This document shows positions 19,315 through 28,300 of a stretch of DNA of 50,749 bases, one piece after another. The stretch's first letter is position 1. Each line of letters starts with the position of its first letter. The translations under genes were made by a program, and so were the position numbers. Under the pieces are notes generated by a model. It made no database searches, was not told where the DNA came from, and was given only the letters and a program-made list of their open reading frames with translations. The stretch spans positions 1-50,749 of the forward strand of contig VGTG01000019.1 of the NCBI GenBank assembly GCA_016874795.1, in the 5' to 3' direction. Source of the DNA: Deltaproteobacteria bacterium. Lineage in GTDB: Bacteria; Desulfobacterota; Binatia; UBA12015.

Positions 19315-20826
19315 CGCGGCGATGCCGAGCGCGATCCGGTGCGCGAGCGCCATCAGCGTGAGCATCGGATTCACCGACGGCGAGCGCGGCAGGATGCCCG
19401 TGTCGGCGACGTAGAGGTTGTCGATCTCGTGGCAGCGCCCGTCCTCGTCGACGACGCCAGCACCCGCGTCGCCGTGCATGCGAGTCGTGCTGAAGACGTG
19501 GTTGCCGGCGAGCGTGAAGTCCGTCACGCGGAAGTCGTGCGCGCGGATCACACGCGCCTCGTCGAGCGAGCGCATCTCCTCGGGGAGACGGTGCACGCCG
19601 GGCAGGATCCGCTCCGCACCCGCGGCGAAGAAGATCTCCGTCAAGCGCCAGAGCCCCTCCGCGAGGACCTGCAGGTCCTTCGGATCGAGCCGCCAGTCGA
19701 GGACCGGATCCATCCCTCGGCGGCGCGCACGCACGCGGCCCTTCGAGCGGTTGCACGTCGCGATCGCGTCCCAGATCGCGGCGCGCGGAATCAGCGAGAG
19801 GTTCTTCTTCAGCTCGTACCCGAGGCCGGGCAGGCGCACCGCGAAGACGCCCGGAGGCGCCCAGAGCGTCTCGAGCTTGAAGCCGTCCTCGACGAACTCG
19901 AGCGACTGGTAGCCCTGCGTCGCGCCGAACTCCGGATGCGTCGCGTCGGGGAAGACGCCCATCACCGCGACGCCGGGATGGAATTGCAGGTTCTCGCCGA
20001 CCTGACCCGAGCCGCCCGTGAGCCCGCTCTTCTGCAGGAGCACGGGCGTCGCCATGCAGCCCGCGGCGAGAACGACGACCTTCGCGTGCACGCGGAAGCG
20101 GTGCGACGTCTCGCCGGTGAAGGGACGCACGATCTGCCCCGCGACGCCGCCGACGCGGCTGCCGCGTGGAAGGAGACGCTGCACCTGCGCCGACGTGAGG
20201 ACGCGCGCGCCCGCGCGCACGGCGGCCGGCACGTACGAGATGTCCGTCGATTGCTTCGCGCGGCTGCGACAGCCCGTGAAGCACTCGCCGCTGCCGCGGC
20301 AGCCGCGCACGTTGCGAGCGATCGGCTCGCTCGAGTAGCCGAGCGCGCGGCAGCCGTCGCGGAAGAGGAGGTTCCGCGCTCCCTGCACGTCGTCCGGCGT
20401 CGGCGCGATGCCGAGGAAGTCCTCGATCGCCAGGTAGTGCGGATCGAGGTCGGCGCGCGTCGAGCGGCGGAGCTGGAATTCCTCGCACCAGCCGTCGAGC
20501 GTGAACGCGGGCGCTCGGACGCAGATCGCCGAGTTGACGAGGGAGCCGCCGCCGAGCGCGTTCGCCTGCATCGTCGGCATGATCGTGCCACGCGTCGTGC
20601 GAAGGCCGCCCTCGCGCATCGTCCGCGCCATCGACATGGCACCGTCGAGCACGAAATCCTCGCGCGCGAACGGCGGACCTTCCTCGATCAGCACGACGTC
20701 CTTGCCGGCTGCGGCGAGCTCGTGCGCGACGACGGCGCCGCCCGGACCTGAGCCGACGACCACGGCGTCGCAGATTTCGTCGAAATCGTGGTCGTACTGC
20801 GCGAAGACGCGGACCTCGCCGCTCAT
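19306..20826 (-). CDS. GMC family FAD-dependent oxidoreductase
   Basis: A 506-aa flavoprotein that probably oxidises an alcohol or sterol-like substrate. The start at the ATG at 20824-20826 overlaps the upstream stop as ATGA; the longer open frame is not coding. FAD-binding GSGPGG is at residues 25-30 followed by the acidic end of strand 2 (VVLIEEG); MQANALGGGSLVNSAICVR is the GMC signature 1 region; the C-terminal GMC domain has HVFSTTRMHGDAGAG and YVADTGILPRSPSVNPMLT with the conserved His and Asn. The CRGSGECFTGC segment could bind a metal or disulfide. It is paired with a membrane-anchored small subunit, as in gluconate 2-dehydrogenase-like complexes. Confidence 0.9.
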   Translation of the reverse strand: MSGEVRVFAQYDHDFDEICDAVVVGSGPGGAVVAHELAAAGKDVVLIEEGPPFAREDFVLDGAMSMARTMREGGLRTTRGTIMPTMQANALGGGSLVNSAICVRAPAFTLDGWCEEFQLRRSTRADLDPHYLAIEDFLGIAPTPDDVQGARNLLFRDGCRALGYSSEPIARNVRGCRGSGECFTGCRSRAKQSTDISYVPAAVRAGARVLTSAQVQRLLPRGSRVGGVAGQIVRPFTGETSHRFRVHAKVVVLAAGCMATPVLLQKSGLTGGSGQVGENLQFHPGVAVMGVFPDATHPEFGATQGYQSLEFVEDGFKLETLWAPPGVFAVRLPGLGYELKKNLSLIPRAAIWDAIATCNRSKGRVRARRRGMDPVLDWRLDPKDLQVLAEGLWRLTEIFFAAGAERILPGVHRLPEEMRSLDEARVIRAHDFRVTDFTLAGNHVFSTTRMHGDAGAGVVDEDGRCHEIDNLYVADTGILPRSPSVNPMLTLMALAHRIALGIAARL

Positions 20827-21533
20827 GATCGCGCCGCCGTGCCGTCGCTGTTCGAGCCGAGCGCGCCCGTCCCCGTGGCTGCCGTGCCGATCGCAGGCCA
20901 GAGCAGATCCGCCTCGATCCGCGGCGCTTCGATCGTCTGCGCGGAGAGGCCGAGCGCGCCGAGAACCTTCTCGTCGGCGAAGTAGCCCATCGTGAGGATC
21001 GCGCGGAGGCTCGTGAAGAGGAGGCGCCGCGCGAAGCTCGCGCTCGTCCTCCACGCGTCGAGGTAGGCGATCTGCTGCTCGGCGGTGAGCGAGGAGAATC
21101 GCCGCCGGCCCCGCGGTCCCGGCGCCGGGAAGACGAGCGTCGCGTGCTCGATCGCGAAGAAAAGGAGACGCACGAGGAGCTGCGTCTGCGGCGCCTGCGC
21201 GCGGACGAAGCGGTCCGCGTGCAGGGCGACGCCGGCGTCCTCGCCGGACGGCTCGATCGCCCCGCCCCGGGGATAGATCGCGAGGCCCGCGGCGCGGACG
21301 GTCTCGAGCTCCCGCCGCGTCAGGGTCCGGGCGCCCGGGGGCGCGGGGGGATGGCCGGAGAAGACCCGCACGAGCGCCAGGACGGCGATTCCCGAAGCCG
21401 CGAGCCAGGCGAGGACGGCGAGCACGGGCGCGGAACATAGCGCTTGTAGACGGCGCCGCCAGGCGGCGCGCGCGGCTCGCCGCCTCCTCGCCTTTTCCTC
21501 TTGCCTCTGGGTAAAAATGGGAATATCTCCCAT
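20823..21533 (-). CDS. Membrane-anchored small subunit of GMC dehydrogenase (gluconate 2-dehydrogenase subunit 3-like)
   Basis: A 236-aa protein with a very basic N-terminus (RQEEKARRRRAARAAWRRR), one membrane helix (about 33-58) and a helical domain with LTAEQQIAYLDAWRTS and LLFTSLRAILTMGYFADEKVLGALG, the pattern of small subunits that accompany GMC dehydrogenases. The ATG at 21531-21533 is the only start before the membrane helix, and it falls inside an inverted repeat. The 4-bp overlap with the GMC gene supports a two-subunit enzyme at the inner membrane. The basic N-terminus is not a clear twin-arginine signal. Confidence 0.7.
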   Translation of the reverse strand: MGDIPIFTQRQEEKARRRRAARAAWRRRLQALCSAPVLAVLAWLAASGIAVLALVRVFSGHPPAPPGARTLTRRELETVRAAGLAIYPRGGAIEPSGEDAGVALHADRFVRAQAPQTQLLVRLLFFAIEHATLVFPAPGPRGRRRFSSLTAEQQIAYLDAWRTSASFARRLLFTSLRAILTMGYFADEKVLGALGLSAQTIEAPRIEADLLWPAIGTAATGTGALGSNSDGTAARS

Positions 21534-21536
21534 TTT
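21514..21536. promoter_or_regulatory. AT-rich 9-bp inverted repeat between divergent genes
   Basis: AAAATGGGA and TCCCATTTT are perfect inverted arms around a 5-nt centre (ATATC). This is an unusually AT-rich spot in a GC-rich window. The right arm contains the start codon of the 20823-21533 gene, and the left arm lies 40-48 bases upstream of the ATG at 21562. Position and symmetry fit an operator controlling both divergent genes. Confidence 0.45.
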
Positions 21537-21561
21537 ATTGGCCCCAGAAGGAGGACACGCG

Positions 21562-22212
21562 ATGGCCCTGACGATCCGATCGAAGGCGATCCTCGCCGCG
21601 ACACTCGTCGCGAGCGCGCTCGTCGCGACGGCGAGCGCACACCCGCCCTCCGAGCACCCGTCATGCCTGCGCGACTGCCGCGCCGACGGCCGCGAGTGCC
21701 TCGCTTCCCTGCGGGACGAGGTGCGCCTCTGCCGCGAGTCGGAATGCGGCGAGAAAGCGGACGTCGTCCGCGCGGCGTGCGGCGACGACCGCGATTCCGA
21801 GGCGTGCGCTCACGCGCGCGGCGAGCTCCGCGTCTGCCTCGACGTATGCCGCGCACCGCTCGGCGGTCCCCTGCAAGCATGCCGCGCGGAGCGACGGGAC
21901 TGCGCCGGCGACTGTCCGCGCTCGCCCGCGGTCGACGGACTCGAGCGTACGTGCGTCGTGACGTGCGCGAAGGGACTGCGCGCATGCCGGCGCAACCTCG
22001 ACGACTCGTTCGACGATTGCCGGGGAACTTGCCGGGAGCTCCACCAGACTGCGCGCGAGACGTGCACGGCGGGTCGACCCTCACCCGCATGCCGCTCGGC
22101 GCGGCACGAGGCGCGCGCGTGCACGCGAGAATGCCGCTCGGAGATCGCGGAAGCTCTCGCGCCGTGCCGCGACACGTTCCGCGGCTGCCTCGAGGGCTGT
22201 CCCGAGGCGTGA
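21562..22212 (+). CDS. Exported cysteine-rich protein of unknown function
   Basis: A 216-aa protein with a clear Sec signal peptide (MALTIRSKAILAATLVASALV, cleavage probably after ATASA). The ATG is preceded by GAAGGAGG. The mature part of about 185 residues has 24 cysteines, mostly in C-x3-C or C-x6-C-x3-C spacing (SCLRDCRADGREC, ACRAERRDCAGDC, TCVVTCAKGLRAC, PCRDTFRGCLEGC), separated by charged helical segments. This suggests repeated disulfide-linked helical hairpins. I do not recognise the family. It is divergent from the GMC small subunit and followed by several GC-rich hairpins. Confidence 0.75.
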   Translation: MALTIRSKAILAATLVASALVATASAHPPSEHPSCLRDCRADGRECLASLRDEVRLCRESECGEKADVVRAACGDDRDSEACAHARGELRVCLDVCRAPLGGPLQACRAERRDCAGDCPRSPAVDGLERTCVVTCAKGLRACRRNLDDSFDDCRGTCRELHQTARETCTAGRPSPACRSARHEARACTRECRSEIAEALAPCRDTFRGCLEGCPEA

Positions 22213-22245
22213 TGACGAGACGTCTTTCCCTCTTCTCGCCGCCGG

Positions 22246-22286
22246 CCGGCCGTCCCCCCGGTATGCCGCGCGGCGAGCACGGCCGG
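22246..22286. terminator. GC-rich hairpin downstream of the cysteine-rich gene
   Basis: CCGGCCGT (22246-22253) and ACGGCCGG (22279-22286) are perfect inverted arms; the interior contains another small palindrome, GCCGCGCGGC. It starts 34 bp after the stop codon at 22212. No T-run follows. Confidence 0.4.
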
Positions 22287-22331
22287 GTCCCGCCGCGCGC
22301 CCCCCGCGAGAGCGAGACCCCGCCAGCCAGC

Positions 22332-22392
22332 CGGTCCCGTCCGGCGGCACGCGGCCATCCCCCGGTGTCGCGTGGCCGGCCGGACGGGACCG
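22332..22392. repeat. Long near-perfect GC-rich hairpin
   Basis: CGGTCCCGTCCGG (22332-22344) pairs perfectly with 22380-22392, and pairing continues inward (CGGC with GCCG, then CGCGGC with GTCGCG) with a bulge, giving a stem of about 24 bp. It fills the space between the first hairpin and the CTAG-ended element at 22414. Together these explain the 363-bp stretch without a gene at 22213-22575. Confidence 0.6.
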
Positions 22393-22413
22393 AGCGACGC
22401 GCAAGGGAAGAAG

Positions 22414-22579
22414 CTAGTGCACCGCCGTCGAGATAGCGTCAAGCAGATTGCCGTTCATCGGCGTCCCTCGCAAGGAACGCCGACGAAGGAATATCTGGCA
22501 TATTTCGAGGAGGTGTGACGCCGCGAGGGGCGTCGAGGGGCGGTAAGATGTTGACGCTATCTCGACGGCGGTGCACTAG
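22414..22579. repeat. Second palindromic element with CTAG ends, 166 bp
   Basis: CTAGTGCACCGCCGTCGAGA is the start of a 29-bp arm at 22414-22442, matched perfectly in inverse orientation at 22551-22579. The interior holds two smaller hairpins (CGGCGT...ACGCCG near 22460-22484 and GACGCC...GGGCGTC near 22518-22534) but no gene. The sequence is unrelated to the 186-bp element at 6836, yet it shares CTAG at both ends, the location between convergent genes and the fact that its end forms the TAG stop codon of the neighbouring minus-strand gene. No second copy is visible in this window. Confidence 0.85.
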
Positions 22580-24228
22580 GGCTCGGGCAGGTCCGGAACG
22601 CGCCGCGCGAAGACCGAGTAGGTGCCGATCCCGTCGGGAAGCTGCGCGTCGAGCGCCGGATCGCCCCAGAGGTAGAGGGACTCGGTCAGGAACGGCGTCC
22701 GGAACGTCTCGTGGCCGCGGAAGCCGAGCGAGCCTCGCTCGAGCTCCGCGAGGAGCGGCGCCTCGGGAGCACGGCTTCCCTCGCGGCGGATCGTACCCTC
22801 GATCGGGCCGTTCAGCAGGACGACGTCGACGCGCTCGCGCTCGAGCCAGTCGCGGTACTCGGCGGCCGCTTCCTCCGGCGTCGCCTTCGACCACTTTCGG
22901 CTCGGAAACTCGACGAGGCGGATTTTCGGATGGTTCTCGATCTCGAGCCCGATCGGGTCCCACGAGAACCAGCGAAGCCAGCCGAAGCCGACGACGAGCG
23001 GGCCTTCGGCCTCGCTGCGCGACTCCGCCCAGCCGCGCAGGAGACGGCCGACCTCCTGCCGCGGCTCCGGCGAGATGCGCAGGCAGAGGCTCGCGGTGAA
23101 GAGCGTCGCGTAGCCGAGGACGAGGACGCCGAGGAGGGGACCGATCCGTCGCCAGCTCCGCGCCGCTCGATCGAGCGCGAAGCCCGCCGCGATCGCGAAG
23201 TACGGGACGAGGGGCATGCAGTAGCGCGTCGTCACGCTCGCCGCTCCCGCCTGGAAGAGGAAGAACGGGATCGCGCCGGCCGCGAGGAGCCCGAACGCAC
23301 CCCGCTCGGAGCGCGCCATCAAGACGAATCCTGCGAGGCTCGTCAAGTAGATCGACCAGCCCATGAGGAACGGGAAGCCGACGACGAGCCAGTAGAGGTA
23401 GCGCGTGTACGTCCAGCCCTCGCCGCCGAGGTCCTCGCCGCGGCGGCCGGTGACGAACGCGGCCGTGAACCCCTCGCCGAGGGTCGGACCCTTCCCCGTG
23501 GCTCCGGTCAGGACGGGCAGGATCACCGCGAGGAGCACCACGAGGGCGAGCCCGCCGCCGAGCGCGAGCCATCCGAGCCGCTCCTTCAAGCTCCAGCGTG
23601 CCCGCGTGAACGCGACCCAGGCGGGCACGAGGCCGACCGCGAGTCCTGTCAGCTTCGTCGCGGCGGCGAAGCCGGCGAGCGCGAACGCGAGCATCAGACG
23701 CGGCGTCCGGTCCTCATCCCGGGCGATCACCGCCTGGTGGATGCAGACGAGCGACACGAAGATCATCCACAGGTCCGCGTTGATCCGGTGCGTCTCGAGG
23801 ACGTGGAGCGGCATCACCGCGAACGCCGCCGCCGCGAGAAGTGCCGTACGCGTCCCGAGGAGCCGGCGCGCGATCAGGTAGACGAGCGGGATCGAAGCGG
23901 TCGAGAGGACGAGCGTCAGACCGCGGCCGATCACGTCGAGCACGATCGCCTCCTCGGGAACGGTCGGCGCCGGCGGCGACACGAGCGTCGCCCACGGCCA
24001 GTAGAAGAGGCCGATCACCCAGGCGAGGAGAGGCGTGTGGATCAGCTCGTTCGTCGTCCAGACGCCCTGCCAGACGAGGCGAAAGGCCGGCCAGATGAAG
24101 AAGAACTTGCTGTCGAAGAAGATGAAGTCGGGCAGTCCCCAGCCGAACTCCCAAGCGCGGAGCGCCAGCCCGAGCAGGACGATCGCGAGCAGCCAGGGGC
24201 GCGGTCGCGCGCCGAGCGAGGAGGTCAA
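22576..24228 (-). CDS. Glycosyltransferase family 39-like integral membrane protein
   Basis: A 550-aa protein with about ten hydrophobic segments in the first 430 residues and a soluble C-terminal part. I start at the TTG at 24226-24228, which overlaps the upstream stop as TTGA; the frame further upstream lies in the next gene. GT39/ArnT-like features are the first loop with DFIFFDSKFFFIWPAFRLVWQG, ARRLLGTRTALLAAAAFAV and LETHRINADLWMIFVSLV, where an N-A-D triplet follows the third helix. Such enzymes move a sugar from a polyprenyl-phosphate donor to a periplasmic acceptor; the substrate cannot be told. The TAG stop is provided by the palindromic element. Confidence 0.75.
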   Translation of the reverse strand: MTSSLGARPRPWLLAIVLLGLALRAWEFGWGLPDFIFFDSKFFFIWPAFRLVWQGVWTTNELIHTPLLAWVIGLFYWPWATLVSPPAPTVPEEAIVLDVIGRGLTLVLSTASIPLVYLIARRLLGTRTALLAAAAFAVMPLHVLETHRINADLWMIFVSLVCIHQAVIARDEDRTPRLMLAFALAGFAAATKLTGLAVGLVPAWVAFTRARWSLKERLGWLALGGGLALVVLLAVILPVLTGATGKGPTLGEGFTAAFVTGRRGEDLGGEGWTYTRYLYWLVVGFPFLMGWSIYLTSLAGFVLMARSERGAFGLLAAGAIPFFLFQAGAASVTTRYCMPLVPYFAIAAGFALDRAARSWRRIGPLLGVLVLGYATLFTASLCLRISPEPRQEVGRLLRGWAESRSEAEGPLVVGFGWLRWFSWDPIGLEIENHPKIRLVEFPSRKWSKATPEEAAAEYRDWLERERVDVVLLNGPIEGTIRREGSRAPEAPLLAELERGSLGFRGHETFRTPFLTESLYLWGDPALDAQLPDGIGTYSVFARRVPDLPEP

Positions 24229-25199
24229 ATCACGACGACGACCTTCCCCTTGGCGCGACGATCGGCGAGCTCGCGAATCGCTTCGCCGCCGCGCGCGAGG
24301 GGATAGGTCGACGACACGTACGGGCGGATCTTCCCCTTCGTGTAGAGATCGAAGAGCTCCTGCGTGTTCTGCCGATGCCGCTCCTGCTCGCGGCCGACGA
24401 ACGCGCCCCAGAACACGCCGATGATCTGGCAGCCCTTCAGGAGCGTCAGGTTCAGCGGGATGCGCGGGATGTCGCCCGCGGCGAAGCCGATCACGAGGAA
24501 GCGGCCCTCCCACGCGGTCGAGCGGATCGCCGGCTCCGAGTAGGCTCCGCCGACGGGATCGTAGACGACGTCGGCGCCGTTCCCGTCCGTCAGCGCGCGC
24601 ATGCGCTCCTTCAGGTCTTCCTTCGAGTAGTCGATCGTCTCGTCGGCGCCGTGCTCGCGGCAGACGGCGAGCTTCTCTTCGCTCGAGGCAGCGGCGATGA
24701 CGCGCGCGCCCATCGCGTGGCCGAGCTCGACTGCAGCGAGGCCGACGCCGCCCGCGGCGCCGAGCACGACGAGCGTCTCACCAGGCTGGAGCCGACCGCG
24801 GTCCTTCAGCGCGTAGTACGACGTGCCGTACGTCATGAGGAACGCCGCCGCGGTGTTCCAGTCCATCGCATCGGGGATCTTGATCACGACGCTCGCCGGG
24901 ATCGCGATCTCCTCCGCGAAGCCGCCCGCGCCCGTCGAGGCGAGGATGCGGTCGCCGCCGGACAGTCCCGAGACACCCTCGCCGATCGTCTTCACGACGC
25001 CGGAGATCTCGCCTCCCGGCGCGAACGGGAGCGGCGGCTTGAACTGATACTTGTTCTCGAGAAGCAGGACGTCGGGAAAGTTCACGCCGCAGGCCTTCAC
25101 CTCGACGACGATCTGACCGGCGCGAGCCTGCGGCGGCGGCACGTCCTCGAGCACGAGGCTCTCCGGCGGACCGAACTGCTTGCAGAGGAGCGTCTTCAT
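24225..25199 (-). CDS. NADPH:quinone oxidoreductase family protein (zinc-free MDR)
   Basis: A 324-aa medium-chain reductase read from the ATG at 25197-25199 (MKTLLCKQFGPPESLVLEDV). The substrate domain has CGVNFPDVLLLENKYQFKP and GGEISGVV; the Rossmann motif is GAAGGVGLAAVELGHAMGA at about 148-166; GADETIDYSKEDL and YDPVGG follow. The catalytic-zinc cysteine ligands of alcohol dehydrogenases are lacking. Such enzymes reduce quinones or alpha,beta-unsaturated carbonyls or acyl-CoAs. It is coupled to the GT39-like gene by overlapping TTGA, which is more likely genome compaction than shared function. Confidence 0.88.
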   Translation of the reverse strand: MKTLLCKQFGPPESLVLEDVPPPQARAGQIVVEVKACGVNFPDVLLLENKYQFKPPLPFAPGGEISGVVKTIGEGVSGLSGGDRILASTGAGGFAEEIAIPASVVIKIPDAMDWNTAAAFLMTYGTSYYALKDRGRLQPGETLVVLGAAGGVGLAAVELGHAMGARVIAAASSEEKLAVCREHGADETIDYSKEDLKERMRALTDGNGADVVYDPVGGAYSEPAIRSTAWEGRFLVIGFAAGDIPRIPLNLTLLKGCQIIGVFWGAFVGREQERHRQNTQELFDLYTKGKIRPYVSSTYPLARGGEAIRELADRRAKGKVVVVI

Positions 25200-25306
25200 G
25201 CCCGGCGTAGGTAACCGAGCCGGCCCGACGGCGCGAGGCGAAGCCGCGGCGCGGACGTCGCCGGTCCGGAGCACCGGACCGGCGACCAGCCCGCTTCACC
25301 GCAGCG

Positions 25307-28300
25307 TCAGGGCACCGGAAGGAACGGGCACGGCGCGGGCGGCGGAGCGCCCTTCGTGCCCGTGAACTTCGTCGTCGTGTCGTTCTTCTCCGCGGGAGCC
25401 TTCGGAGGCACCGCGGCACACATCTCGGATCCGAGACCGAGCTGCAAGCGGACCGCCATCGTGCCCTGCGGCGCGTCGGCGAGCGCGTACACGCCGCTAC
25501 CCCTGCCGGTCACGGTCAGGCGATCGCCGCGGAGCTTGATGCTCGTGATCGGTCCCGCCGCGTTCGTCTTGTCCGCGTACCGGTAGCCGGGGCTCGCCTC
25601 GCTGCCCGTCCGCTTCCACCGCGAGACGTCGAGCGAGAGGGCCTGCGCCGGAGCGCTCCCGTCGGCGCGATAGACCGTCAGCGTCGCGCCGCCGCCCGTG
25701 CCGCCGCCGGAAGTCGGATCGCCGTCGCTGCCCCACGCCGGAGTGACGACGCCGCTCGCCTGGCCGCTCTGCTGCGAGGAGGCGAACGTGAAGCGGCGGC
25801 GGCTCGGATCGACGGGATCGCGAATGCTCAGCGTACGCGTCCGGATCGACGTGTCGACGATCAGGCTCGTCGCGTCGCTCGGATCGGTGCCCGCGTCGAG
25901 CTCGTCACGGTCGTACGCACCGTCCTCGTCGCGATCGAGCGCGATCCGCTCGCCGGAGCCCGGCGGCACGCACGTGTAGGTCAGCTCCTGTCCCGGCGTC
26001 TCCGCGAGCGGACGCAGGGCGGTCTCGGCGATCGGCGCTTCCTCCACGCGGTCGAGCTGCACGTTGCCGTCGAGACCGTAGAGGCCGCCGCGCATCTCGC
26101 CGTTCAGCACGCCGCGGATCACGACCTCGCACTCGCCCGCCCGCGCGCGTGCGAGAAGCAGGTTGGCACGGTTGTCGCCGCCGACACCCGCTCCGAGCGT
26201 CACCTGCTTGCCGACGATCGGAGCCATGTTGGAATCGAAGGCGAGCACGAAGCGCTCGAGCCGGTTCTGCTCTCCCGACGTCAGATCGAAGACGCTCGCG
26301 CCGAGGAAGTTCCGCACCGTGTCGACGGCACCGTCGTGCAGGAAGCCGAAGCCGCGGACCTGCGGGCCCAGGTTCGGCGAGCCCGGAATGCCGAACATTC
26401 CGACCTTCTGATACGCGTTGCGCAGGTGCGCGATCTTGAACATCTGGGACTCGCCCTCGAACGTGCCGAAGCCGTCGCTGCCGAAGAACTCCTGCTCGAG
26501 ATCGAGCTTGTGTCAGCCGTTGCAGTTGAAGAGGACGTCGGTGATGCGGCCGAAGTAGAGGTCGCGCCCTTCCTGCTCCTGCGTGGTGAGCGTGTTGTCG
26601 AGCTTGCGGATCGGGTTCGGCGGATACGTCACCGACAAGATGAAGTCGGTGAACGCCTGCATGTCGGCTGCCGAGATCTCCTCCTCGCGGCCGACGAGAC
26701 CGACGAAGGCCGGATTGAACTTCTTGAACGCGGCGTCCTCGTCGAACGAGCTGCCGCCCGGATCGTTGCCGCCGGTGCGATCGCCGCGCCAGTGCATCGA
26801 GCCGTGGTTCGCCATGCCGCGGAGGCTCTGCGTCGTCATCGGGCCCTTCAGCGGGTGGAAGTTCTTCGAGATGCCGAGGGCGGTGATGCGGAACGGCAGC
26901 GGGTTGTTGAGGACGACGTCGTCCGGGTTGCCGAGATCCCAGGCCAGGCTGTCGAAGTCGCCGAAGATGTGGCAGCTCGAGCACGACGCCTCGCCGTTGC
27001 TCGACGTGAAGTCCGCGTCGTAGAGGAAGCGACGTCCCGCCGACAGATCGGCCGGCTCGGGATCGTAGACCGGCAGGTGCGCGACCTCGCTCTCGGTCGT
27101 GAGGTCGATCACCGAGATCGAGTTGTCGAAGCGCGTGAACGCGTACATCCGGTCGTTCGCCTCGTCGAGAACGATGCCGGTCGGACCGCCGCCGGTGACG
27201 TGGATCTGGTCGTCGGCGTCGGGGACGAACGAATCGCTCTCGAGGTCGGCGGTCGAGAGCTTGCCGATCTTGCTCGAGCCGAATGCGGCGACGTAGAGGG
27301 TCGCGCCGTCGGCGGTGACCGCCATCTCGACGGGCGTCGCGAGGCTCGCCTCCTTCACGCCGGGATCGGCCGGACGGACCTCGTAGTCGATGTGCTTGTT
27401 CAGGTGGCGCGGCGAGACGACGCCGCCGTCGATCACGCTGATGCGCGCCTCGTGCAGGTGGCCCTGCACCGTCGTGCTGCCGAAGGCGAGACCCTCGCCC
27501 TCGAACCGGACCTCGTTGTTCGCGTCGGTGTTGCTGACGTAGACGCGGCCGCTGACCGGGTTCACGACCATGTTGAAGAGGATCGTGCCGACGTGCGGGA
27601 AGCTCGCGGTCTCGACCGGAAGCGCCGCCGCGGCGTCGATCGCGAACACGTCGAGATCGGGCAGCGAGAAGCGGACCGCGCTGCTCCAATCACGCCCGAG
27701 CTCGTCCTCCCACTTGCTCGTCGCCTGGTTGAACTTGACGATCAGGCCGACCTCGGGACCGGGCTTTCCTTCGAAGTTCGTGTTCGGCGCCGAAAGACCT
27801 CCCGGCACCGCGGCACCGGACAGGTTGCACGGAGGCGCCGTCGCACCGCCGTCGCAGACGAGGAACTCGCCGAGGGAGGTCGTCTGGTTGCCGGAGTGAA
27901 ACACGGCGGCGTACACGGTCGAGCCGTCGGCCGAGCGCGCGAGAGCACGCGGCGTGTCGCCGAAGAGGATGACGTTCGCGATCGGCGTACCGCCGGAGGT
28001 CGCGCCGACGTCGGCTGCGTTCCACACCTGGACGAGCGCGCGGCCGAGGCCCTCGGTGGTCAGGTCGGACGTCACGGGGCAGTCCTGACCGCGTCGCGCG
28101 GTCGTGACGAAGGCCCTGCCGTTTCCCGGTCCCGCGAAGACGATGTCGCGCGGCTCGTCGCAGGTCGTGACCGTGCGGATCACGTGCGGCGGAGTCGCAT
28201 CGACGTCGACGATGCTGATCGTGTCGGAGAGGTGGTTCACGACCCACACCTCGCCGTCGTTCCGCGCCGCGACGGCGATCGGGTCGAGGCCGACCTCGAC

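Noticed and set aside
26494-26507. Hairpin GCTCGATCTCGAGC just after the in-frame TGA as a SECIS element
   Set aside because: The apical loop begins only about 9 nt after the UGA and the stem is a simple palindrome, unlike bacterial SECIS elements with the loop about 16-37 nt away; it does not count as evidence for Sec insertion.
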